23,241 nucleotides of DNA from an uncultured Mitsuokella sp. (GTDB lineage: Bacteria > Bacillota > Negativicutes > Selenomonadales > Selenomonadaceae), in NCBI GenBank assembly GCA_900770895.1, contig CAAGMF010000082.1, positions 1 through 23,241 on the forward strand, read 5' to 3'. Numbering within the stretch: position 1 is the first letter of the stretch; each line of letters starts with the position of its first letter. A program made the position numbers and the translations under genes. Under the pieces are notes generated by a model that saw only the letters and a program-made list of their open reading frames with translations, was not told the origin of the DNA and made no database searches. Below, in pieces: positions 1 to 6,389 of this stretch.

Positions 1-20
1 ACACGACGCTCTTCCGATCT
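1..20 (+). other. Illumina TruSeq adapter remnant (not genomic)
   Basis: The 20 bases are identical to the 3' end of the TruSeq universal adapter/read-1 primer as I know it, ending in the diagnostic CGCTCTTCCGATCT. Genomic sequence presumably begins at about position 21. An adapter at base 1 implies that this is the physical end of an assembled contig and that trimming was incomplete. Confidence 0.95.
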
Positions 21-58
21 ATTCCGGAACCATGCCTGTCACTGCTTTAGCATTGCAT
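21..58 (+). other. Tail of an off-window transcription unit
   Basis: This short stretch lies between the adapter remnant and the first terminator. Two frames close here, at TAG 48-50 and TAA 58-60. Either could be the stop of a gene lying upstream of the contig edge, but 38 bases are too few to identify a product or choose a frame. The terminator that follows directly supports the end of a + strand transcript. Confidence 0.35.
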
Positions 59-101
59 AAAGCCGCCGGTTTTCAGCCAGACTGAGAGCCGGCGGCTTTT
101 T
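59..101 (+). terminator. Intrinsic terminator of the upstream unit
   Basis: A continuous 18-bp stem pairs 59-76 with 82-99 around a 5-base loop (CCAGA, 77-81). The outer arms are AAAGCCGCCGG and CCGGCGGCTTT and are perfect; the inner part has two G-T wobbles. Five T's follow on the + strand (97-101). This is a textbook rho-independent terminator, and it insulates the cheR gene from whatever lies upstream. Confidence 0.9.
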
Positions 102-200
102 GCCAGTATTTTTTACGGTTGCGGAAGGATTTTTGCGCAATGTGGGGAAATACATAAGTATATGGATTTTAGTGGAAATGTGGAAATGGGAGGAGATATT
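102..200 (+). other. Leader of cheR, no clear promoter
   Basis: The cheR promoter should lie in these 99 bases because a terminator precedes them. The best candidate I can see is weak: TTGCGC at 133-138 with TAAGTA at 155-160 (16-base spacer). I see no convincing sigma-28 or sigma-54 element, so regulation by the flagellar sigma factor is not supported by the sequence. Confidence 0.3.
188..195 (+). promoter_or_regulatory. Shine-Dalgarno that sets the cheR start
   Basis: GGGAGGAG lies 5 bases before ATG 201. The in-frame ATG at 162 has no purine-rich site at a usable distance, so this site makes 201 the preferred start. Confidence 0.8.
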
Positions 201-989
201 ATGACCGATGATCAGGATTGGGTGACATTCAAAAGAAAGCTCAAAAGCAAGACCGACATCGACCTTGATTTATATAAAGAACCCCAGATGAGACGCCGCA
301 TCGGCAATCTCGTGACGCGCAACAACGCTCACTCCTTCACGGAGTATTTCGATAGCGTCGCCCAGGACAAGGATGAGTTCGCAGCTTTCATCGAATACCT
401 GACGATCAACGTGTCGGAGTTCTTCCGCACACCAGAGAAATTCGGCAAGCTGGAGACCGATGTCATACCTGATCTCTTGAAGCGCTCGCCGAAGCTGAAT
501 ATCTGGAGCGCTGGCTGCTCGATCGGCGCGGAGCCGTATTCGCTCGCCATCATCATGAAGGAGATGACGCCGAATGTGCACCATCGCATACTTGCGACCG
601 ATCTCGATGTCGAGATCCTGGCCAAGGCGAAGCGGGGCATCTATACGGATAATGAGATAAAGAGCATGTCGCCGGCACGGCGCAACAAGTATTTCGACAA
701 GGTCGAGGGTGGCAAGTATGCCGTCAAGCCTGAGATCAAGTCCTGTATAGAGTTCAAGCGCCACAATCTGCTCAAGGACCCGTTCGAGAAAGGGTTCGAC
801 CTCATCCTGTGCCGCAACGTGGTCATATACTTCACGGAGGAGGCCAAGGACCAGCTCTATACCCATTTCTTCGAGGCGTTGAAGCCGGGAGGAATATTGT
901 TCGTCGGCGCCACTGAGGCTATTTTGAATTTCCGCAAGATGGGCTATACGAGCTTCCAGCCGTTCTTCTATCAGAAACCGCTGGAATGA
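201..989 (+). CDS. cheR: CheR-type protein-glutamate O-methyltransferase
   Basis: The 262-residue product looks like a chemotaxis methyltransferase, which transfers a methyl group from S-adenosylmethionine to glutamates of chemoreceptors in the cytoplasm. The helical CheR N-domain covers about residues 5-70 and contains NVSEFFR (70-76). The Rossmann methyltransferase domain follows, with the SAM-binding run WSAGCSIGAEPYSLA (102-116), ATDLD (132-136), HNLL (188-191) and CRNVVIYF (204-211). Length is normal for a CheR without TPR extensions. ATG 201 is chosen over the in-frame ATG at 162 because a good ribosome-binding site sits just before it. No receptor, cheB, cheA or cheW lies in the window. 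The next gene, 34 bases on, is a PaaK-like protein, so its place in a chemotaxis pathway is family-based inference. A non-chemotactic methyltransferase role remains possible. Confidence 0.88.
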   Translation: MTDDQDWVTFKRKLKSKTDIDLDLYKEPQMRRRIGNLVTRNNAHSFTEYFDSVAQDKDEFAAFIEYLTINVSEFFRTPEKFGKLETDVIPDLLKRSPKLNIWSAGCSIGAEPYSLAIIMKEMTPNVHHRILATDLDVEILAKAKRGIYTDNEIKSMSPARRNKYFDKVEGGKYAVKPEIKSCIEFKRHNLLKDPFEKGFDLILCRNVVIYFTEEAKDQLYTHFFEALKPGGILFVGATEAILNFRKMGYTSFQPFFYQKPLE

Positions 990-1023
990 TCATCCATTAT
1001 CAGAGCCAGAGGGGGCGTGAGAT

Positions 1024-2001
1024 ATGCTAGCCAGTCCTACCGAACAGTTGGATCGAGCCAGTCTCAGGTCCTTCCAACTAGAGCATCTGCGTCAGCAGGT
1101 GAAATGGGCAGGAGAAAAAAGCAGCTTCTATAAGGAGCGATTCGCGGCCGCCGGGGTGACATGGCAGGACATAGAGACACTGGATGATATACGCAAGCTG
1201 CCGTTCCTGACAATATCTGATCTGCATCAGGCCCAGGCAGCTATGGATATCGTGACGTTGCCGCTCTCGGGCATGTTGCGCTATAGTCATTTCCAGCTCG
1301 AGGCTGATGAGATCACTCATCTCTACACGCCGGGAGATGTAGCAGCCGATGTGGAGATGATGCGGCGGGCTCTCGTGGCAGCCGGGGTGACCCGGGCCTC
1401 GACGCTGGGCGTGATGGGCGATATGGCGGACAGCCGGCTGCTCGATGTGCAGTATGCGGCTGAGCAGCTCGGGGCCATGGTCATACCATTCGGTACATCA
1501 GAAAAGCAGCAGCTGTGGTATATGGAGCACGTGAGCATCGATGTACTGATCGGTACCGCGCAGCATATCATGCAGCTGATCATCCATATGCAGGCGATGG
1601 GACATGATATTGCTTCCTGTCCCTTGGCGAAGATCATCTGCCTGAATAGCAACGGCATACAGAATCCGTTGCAGAGCCATATAAAGACGCGCACGAGAAC
1701 CGAGGTGTACAGCCTTTATGCTTCTGCGGAGCTGGGACTGGCAGGGGTGCTTTATCCGTGCGAGGCTCATAGCGGCCAGCATGTGCAGGAGGACTTCTAC
1801 TATCCGGAAATCATCTCTTTCCAGGGCAACGAGCCGATCGAAGAGGCCGATGTGATGGGGGAGCTCGTCGTGACGACCCTGCAGGCGGAGGCGATGCCGA
1901 TGATACGCTATCGTACAGGGCAGGCCGTCAGCCTGTCGGAGGATCAATGCAGCTGCGGACGCACGCTGCGGCGGGTCGTCACCCCATTCAGCTTCATGTG
2001 A
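1024..2001 (+). CDS. Truncated PaaK-like adenylate-forming enzyme homologue, probably non-catalytic
   Basis: The 325-residue product resembles phenylacetate-CoA ligase (PaaK) and related AMP-forming enzymes of about 430 residues. Family hallmarks include the N-terminal FYKERFAAAGV (35-45), LDDIRKLPF (53-61), LGAMVIPFGTSEKQ (149-162), the ECE-like region with SGQHVQEDFYYPEI (250-263), GELVVTTL (279-286) and CGRT (311-314). Key parts are missing. The P-loop SSGTTGKP has been replaced without a length change (residues 86-102, RYSHFQLEADEITHLYT). The ribose-binding RTGD is RTGQ (297-300). The whole C-terminal lid, with its catalytic lysine, is absent. An AGAGGGGG ribosome-binding site precedes ATG 1024, and the frame is intact throughout. 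I infer a folded but ligase-dead protein, perhaps an acyl/aryl-acid or nucleotide sensor or a partner of another PaaK. Recent decay is less likely because no frameshift is visible. Confidence 0.75.
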   Translation: MLASPTEQLDRASLRSFQLEHLRQQVKWAGEKSSFYKERFAAAGVTWQDIETLDDIRKLPFLTISDLHQAQAAMDIVTLPLSGMLRYSHFQLEADEITHLYTPGDVAADVEMMRRALVAAGVTRASTLGVMGDMADSRLLDVQYAAEQLGAMVIPFGTSEKQQLWYMEHVSIDVLIGTAQHIMQLIIHMQAMGHDIASCPLAKIICLNSNGIQNPLQSHIKTRTRTEVYSLYASAELGLAGVLYPCEAHSGQHVQEDFYYPEIISFQGNEPIEEADVMGELVVTTLQAEAMPMIRYRTGQAVSLSEDQCSCGRTLRRVVTPFSFM

Positions 2002-2017
2002 AATATGTTTTTAATCG

Positions 2018-2046
2018 AAAGGAACTGCCTCAGGGTGGTTCTTTTT
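2018..2046 (+). terminator. Hairpin/T-run terminator or attenuator before sbcD
   Basis: A 12-bp stem pairs 2018-2029 (AAAGGAACTGCC) with 2034-2045 around loop TCAG, with three G-T wobbles, and runs into five T's ending at 2046. It ends the cheR/PaaK-like unit. It lies only 17 bases before the sbcD start codon, which leaves no room for a promoter in between, so it may act as a partial terminator or attenuator for the sbcD operon. Confidence 0.7.
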
Positions 2047-2063
2047 GATGTTAGGAGGAGAAC

Positions 2064-3236
2064 ATGCGATTCATACATACGTCGGACTGGCATCTGGGGC
2101 GTTATCTGCGCGGCGTGTCGTTGCTGGACGACCAGAGGGAGCTGCTTCTGGATGGATTCCTGCCCCTGGTGCGGGATGAGGGGGCAGAGGCCGTCATCAT
2201 CGCGGGCGATGTATACGACCGCGGCGTACCGCCGGCTGATGCCGTCGAGCTGTTCGATGAGGTCCTGCAGCGCCTGAACGAGGCCGGCGTGAAAGTGATC
2301 TATATCGCCGGCAATCATGACAGTGCAGCCCGCATCGATTTCGGACATGGGCTGCTGAGCCGTGCCGGCGTATACGTCAGAGGCCGGCTTGATGGGCCGC
2401 AGCTGCCGCCCTATGTGCTCGAGGATGAGTATGGGCCGGTATATGTGGCGCTCTATCCCTACGTGGAGCCCAGCCAGGTCCGGCTGGCGTTCCAGGGGAC
2501 CATGCCGGACGAGGAACTGCATAAACTCGGTTTCGTAGAGGCCAATGCCCTCATGGTGCAGGCTGGCAGGCAGGGCATACCGGCCGGCGCCCGCTCGATC
2601 GCGGTGGCCCATGGCTTCATCGCCGGCAGCCAGACGGCTGGCTCGGAGACGACGCTGCTGGTGGGCGGCGCCGACCAGGTAGCACCGTCGGTCTATGAAG
2701 GGTTCTCCTATACGGCGCTCGGGCATATCCATCGCCCGCAGCGCGCAGGGGCTGAGAATATCCGCTACAGCGGCTCGCTCATGAAGTATTCGTTCGATGA
2801 ATGGAAAGATGAGAAATGCGCGCTGGTCGTCGATATGGATGCGCAGGGGCAGGTCGGGATCAAAGCCTGTCCGCTGGTCCCGCCGCATGATGTGCAGGTG
2901 GTCGAGGGCAGCCTGGAGGCGATACTGCACGACCGGCAGCAGTATCCGGCCTCGGATGCCTATGTGGCGGTGAAGCTGACGGATACCCAGGGCGGGATCG
3001 GCATCCGCGAGCGTCTGCGCAGCGTGTATCCGAACCTGCTGGAGCTGTCGCTGCATGTCCAGGCAGAGCATCAGTCGCTGGAGTTCACGGGGCAGGAGAT
3101 GGCTCACCGGTCAGCGCTCGATGTTTTCGGCGATTTCTATCAGCATACGCGGGGCGAGGCCATGTCGCCGGCCCAGCAGGAGTTCATCCGCAGCGTCATG
3201 CATGACCTGCAAAAAGGGGAGGGGCAAGAGGCATGA
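2064..3236 (+). CDS. sbcD: SbcD, nuclease subunit of the SbcCD (Mre11-like) complex
   Basis: This 390-residue protein is the Mn-dependent phosphodiesterase subunit of SbcCD. With SbcC it cleaves hairpins, cruciforms and protein-blocked DNA ends in the nucleoid. The Mre11 metallophosphatase motifs are all present: DWH (8-10), GDVYDRG (48-54), GNHD (83-86), the conserved histidine in AHGF (H183) and GHIH (220-223). The C-terminal part from about residue 270 is the capping and SbcC-binding region. Start ATG 2064 follows a strong AGGAGGAG at 2053-2060. The stop overlaps the sbcC start in an ATGA, which suggests translational coupling of the two subunits. It is the first gene of an sbcD-sbcC-addB-addA array. 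Confidence 0.97.
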   Translation: MRFIHTSDWHLGRYLRGVSLLDDQRELLLDGFLPLVRDEGAEAVIIAGDVYDRGVPPADAVELFDEVLQRLNEAGVKVIYIAGNHDSAARIDFGHGLLSRAGVYVRGRLDGPQLPPYVLEDEYGPVYVALYPYVEPSQVRLAFQGTMPDEELHKLGFVEANALMVQAGRQGIPAGARSIAVAHGFIAGSQTAGSETTLLVGGADQVAPSVYEGFSYTALGHIHRPQRAGAENIRYSGSLMKYSFDEWKDEKCALVVDMDAQGQVGIKACPLVPPHDVQVVEGSLEAILHDRQQYPASDAYVAVKLTDTQGGIGIRERLRSVYPNLLELSLHVQAEHQSLEFTGQEMAHRSALDVFGDFYQHTRGEAMSPAQQEFIRSVMHDLQKGEGQEA

Positions 3237-6200
3237 GGATACAGAAACTGAGCATGAAAGGCTTCGGCCCCTATATCGAGGAGCAGGAGCTCGATTTTGC
3301 GGCGCTGGATGACAGCGGCCTTTTCCTTATCAGCGGGCCCACTGGCGCGGGCAAGACGACGATATTCGACGCCATCTGCTTCGCGCTCTATGGCTGCGGG
3401 GCCTCAGAAGGGCGTGACACGAAGACGCTCATGACGGTGGGCGGCGATATCACTGCGGAGTGCAAGGTGGAGCTGACATTCAGCCTCGGGGATACGGTGT
3501 GGCGCGTCAGCCGTCGGTTGCGCCGCAAGAAACGCGATGGCTACGATGTATTGGAGGCTCCTCAGCACAAGGCGGAACTTTGCCAGATCGATGCAGAGGG
3601 AAACGAGATCAGGACGTGGACGCAGCCGAACAAGGTCACGGAGCAGATCAAGTCGCTGCTCGGGCTGGAGGCCAGCCAGTTCCGGCAGGTCGTGCTGCTG
3701 CCGCAGGGCGAATTCCAGAAGTTCCTGCGCTCGAAGGACAGTGACCGCGAGAAGATACTCAAGATATTGTTCGGCATGCAGCAATACACGGATATCATGG
3801 ACGAAATCTCCGCCCGCGGCAAAGCCGCTGAGGCGGAGTGGCAGGAGCGCCAGCGGGATGAGCTGCGCCTCTATGAGGCGACAGGCGCACAGGCTCGGAT
3901 TGCCCAGTGGCGTCTGGAGGAGGAAGGCGTAGAGACGCCGGACACCTATGTGGATGTCGAGCGGCTGGGGCGCTATGTCGATGAGCAGCGGCAGGCACTC
4001 GATCGCATGGAGACCGAGCGGGCGGCGCTGGAAGTGCTGGAAAAAAAGACTAGCGAAGAGCTCGAGCAGGGGCGGCGCATCCAGGAGAAATTCGACCAGC
4101 TGGCTCAGGCCCGGCAGAAGCTGCAAGAAAGCAAAGAGCTGCAAGCGCAGCATAAGGTATGGGAGCCGGCACTTGAGCGGGCACAGCGGGCGGCTGCTCC
4201 GGAACTCGTGGCGCAGGAGAAGCGCCGCACGGAGTCGCAGCGCAAGGCTCAGGAGCGGCAGACTGCGCTGGAACAGCTCGTCGCAGCGGGCAAGAGCCTG
4301 GGGCAGGAAACACAGGCTGCGCAGGCTGAAGCGGAAAAAGCAAAACAAGGAGAAGGACAGCGACGGGCGGAAACCCAGCGCCTGGGCGAGCTGCAGCAGA
4401 TCGAGAAGCAGGTCCGGGAGTTGCCGGAGCTGGAGCAGGCGGTCAGGCAGGCCGAAGATGACCGGAAGCCCAGACAGGAGAGGGAAAGCCAGCTGCGTGT
4501 GGCGGAGGAAGAAGCGGTACAGACGCTGAAGCAGTATGAGGTCCGGGCCGACGAACTGCGCCATCAGGTACAGCAAGGGCTCGAGGCACAGGCCCGGCTC
4601 GAGACACTGCGCAAGGTGCAGGAGGCCGTCCGGAAACAGGCCGACGCCCGGGAAAAGGTCGCCGGTCTGCGTGAAGAGCATGACGCGGCGGCCAAGGCAG
4701 CGACGGCCGCTCAGCAGACCTATGAGAAGGAAGCTGCCTACTATCAGAAAATAGACAATCTGGCGCACGAGGCCAGCGCGGCCCTGCTGGCAGCTGGGCT
4801 GCAGCCCGGTGAGCCCTGCCCTGTATGTGGCGCGACGGAGCATCCGCATCTCGCCATCATGCAGGACGTGTGCGAGGCCATCGACAAGGCAGCGCTGCAA
4901 AAGCAGCAGCAACGAGTGGAGAAATCCAAAGCCAAGGCCGAGCAAGCACAGAAAGCTCTGCAGAACGTGCAGGTCCGGCTTTCCCAGGCCCGGAGCGAGC
5001 TCGATATCTGGCAGCAGACCACTGAGCAGTATGGCGGTGCGGCTGCTGATATAGCAGCACAGCTGCAGGACGCTGAGGCAAAGGTCCAGGCAGGGCAGAC
5101 AGCACAGCAGGAGCAGGACCGTCTGCAGCAGAACCGGACAGAGCTTCAGCAGAGCAGTGAGAAACGGCAGCAGGAGCTCAAGGCGCTGCAGGCAGAGGTG
5201 CAGGAGCTGACGGCTAAGCTCGAAAGCCAGAGGGGAAAAGCGGAGCAGCTGCGCTGCCTGCTGCCGGAGGGCATAAAGGATGCGGCGGCTCTGCACACGG
5301 TATGTGAAGACAAAGCCCGGCAGGTAGAGCAGGAAGCTGCTGCGGCCAAGCAGGTTCAGCAGCATTATGAGGAATTATATGCCGCCCTGCAGAAACAACG
5401 GGAGAAATACCATGATGCCAAGGCGGCCGCCGATACGGAGCAGCAACATGCCCGGGATGAGGCTGCGAAATTCACCCTGGCGCTGCAGGAAAAAGGCTTT
5501 GCGGATGAAAGCGACTATGCGGCAGCCCTGCAGGGGGAATGGCAGCGGGCGGACTACAGGGAGCAGATCGCCCGTCAGCTGCAGGCGGATGCGGAGCAGG
5601 TACGGCTGCAGGAGCAGATGCTGCAGCAGAGCGAGGCAGCCGTAGATGGCCTGACGGCTCCGGACCTGACGCGGCTCGAGCGGACCGCGCGGCAGGCGAA
5701 GGCCGACCTGCTGAAAGCTCAGGAGAATCTGGGCAAGGCCGATCATGCCCTGTCGACGCTGAGCCAGCAGCAGGAGCAGATCAGGCAGCTCGATGAGGAA
5801 GTGTCCGGCCTGCGTGAGCGGGCAGATATGATAACGGATCTGGCAGCGCTGGCCAATGGCCGGATTGCCGGCACGAACCGGCTGACACTGTCCAGCTATG
5901 TCATGCGGGCCATGATGGATGATGTCATGAACGATGCGAACAGCCGGCTCAGCGAAATGACGCGCGGACAGATCCAGTTCCAGTACAAGGACGATACGGA
6001 CGGGCTGAGCCTGCTCATATTCGATAATGTCAATGGCGAGCCGCGGCCGATTGCCAGCCTGTCCGGCGGCGAGACATTCCTGGCTTCGCTGGCGATGGCG
6101 CTGGGGCTGGCGGACGTCGTGCAGAACTACGCCGGCGGGCGTCATCTCGATACGATGTTCATAGACGAGGGCTTCGGCACGCTCGATCAAGAGACGTTGA

Positions 6201-6367
6201 CCGTAGCGATGCGCGAGCTCATGAAGCTGCAGCAGGAGGGACGCCTCGTCGGGCTCATATCGCATGTCGAGGAGCTGAAGCGCAGCATACCCATGCAGCT
6301 GCGCGTGACGAAGGACCAGCTGCACGGCAGCCATGCCGAATTCGTGCAGGGCACCGCAGAGGATTGA
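3233..6367 (+). CDS. sbcC: SbcC, SMC-like ATPase subunit of the SbcCD (Rad50-like) complex
   Basis: This 1044-residue Rad50-family ATPase uses ATP to gate SbcD access to DNA ends. Features in order are: N-terminal half-ATPase with Walker A GPTGAGKT (35-42) and Q-loop LLPQGEF (Q158); a long Glu/Gln/Ala-rich coiled coil from about 190; the zinc hook CPVC (529-532) that joins two complexes; a returning coiled coil to about 860; and the C-terminal half-ATPase with signature SLSGGE (942-947), Walker B MFIDEGFGTLD (975-985) and switch histidine in LISH (H1011). Length matches E. coli SbcC closely. Its ATG overlaps the sbcD stop by 4 bases and addB follows after 22 bases. Many CAG/CTG-type codons reflect the Gln/Leu-rich coiled coil and are not a DNA repeat. 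Confidence 0.97.
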   Translation: MRIQKLSMKGFGPYIEEQELDFAALDDSGLFLISGPTGAGKTTIFDAICFALYGCGASEGRDTKTLMTVGGDITAECKVELTFSLGDTVWRVSRRLRRKKRDGYDVLEAPQHKAELCQIDAEGNEIRTWTQPNKVTEQIKSLLGLEASQFRQVVLLPQGEFQKFLRSKDSDREKILKILFGMQQYTDIMDEISARGKAAEAEWQERQRDELRLYEATGAQARIAQWRLEEEGVETPDTYVDVERLGRYVDEQRQALDRMETERAALEVLEKKTSEELEQGRRIQEKFDQLAQARQKLQESKELQAQHKVWEPALERAQRAAAPELVAQEKRRTESQRKAQERQTALEQLVAAGKSLGQETQAAQAEAEKAKQGEGQRRAETQRLGELQQIEKQVRELPELEQAVRQAEDDRKPRQERESQLRVAEEEAVQTLKQYEVRADELRHQVQQGLEAQARLETLRKVQEAVRKQADAREKVAGLREEHDAAAKAATAAQQTYEKEAAYYQKIDNLAHEASAALLAAGLQPGEPCPVCGATEHPHLAIMQDVCEAIDKAALQKQQQRVEKSKAKAEQAQKALQNVQVRLSQARSELDIWQQTTEQYGGAAADIAAQLQDAEAKVQAGQTAQQEQDRLQQNRTELQQSSEKRQQELKALQAEVQELTAKLESQRGKAEQLRCLLPEGIKDAAALHTVCEDKARQVEQEAAAAKQVQQHYEELYAALQKQREKYHDAKAAADTEQQHARDEAAKFTLALQEKGFADESDYAAALQGEWQRADYREQIARQLQADAEQVRLQEQMLQQSEAAVDGLTAPDLTRLERTARQAKADLLKAQENLGKADHALSTLSQQQEQIRQLDEEVSGLRERADMITDLAALANGRIAGTNRLTLSSYVMRAMMDDVMNDANSRLSEMTRGQIQFQYKDDTDGLSLLIFDNVNGEPRPIASLSGGETFLASLAMALGLADVVQNYAGGRHLDTMFIDEGFGTLDQETLTVAMRELMKLQQEGRLVGLISHVEELKRSIPMQLRVTKDQLHGSHAEFVQGTAED

Positions 6368-6371
6368 GCGC

Positions 6372-6378
6372 AGGAGGG
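6372..6378 (+). promoter_or_regulatory. Shine-Dalgarno that sets the addB start
   Basis: AGGAGGG lies 11 bases before ATG 6390. It argues for that start over the in-frame ATG at 6333, which lies inside sbcC and would add 19 unrelated residues before the conserved AddB N-terminus. Confidence 0.7.
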
Positions 6379-6389
6379 AAATAGTACAT

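Noticed and set aside
21..32. Possible 3' end of a tRNA (bases ending ACCA at 29-32) before the first terminator
   Set aside because: Only the last dozen bases could be present, the rest would lie beyond the adapter, and no T-arm can be checked. A chance CCA is as likely.
162..200. Upstream ATG start for cheR at 162
   Set aside because: It has no ribosome-binding site, and the added 13 residues contain the GGGAGGAG that serves ATG 201.
1944..3107. Minus-strand open frame of 387 codons opposite sbcD
   Set aside because: The SbcD phosphodiesterase motifs are intact on the + strand over the same region, and the antisense frame is a codon-bias shadow.
3404..5365. Long open frame on the minus strand (653 codons) opposite sbcC
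   Set aside because: It is antisense to a complete, motif-rich SbcC. Its product is a Leu/Gln/Arg-rich string with no recognisable domain, caused by codon bias in the coiled coil.
4880..5800. CAG/CTG-rich repetitive look within sbcC
   Set aside because: The runs are short and irregular and follow the codon phase of a Gln/Leu/Glu-rich coiled coil. There is no tandem or dispersed DNA repeat unit.
6333..6389. Upstream ATG start for addB at 6333 inside sbcC
   Set aside because: It would add 19 residues unlike any AddB N-terminus; AGGAGGG and the conserved start MTAKLDFIVG favour 6390.
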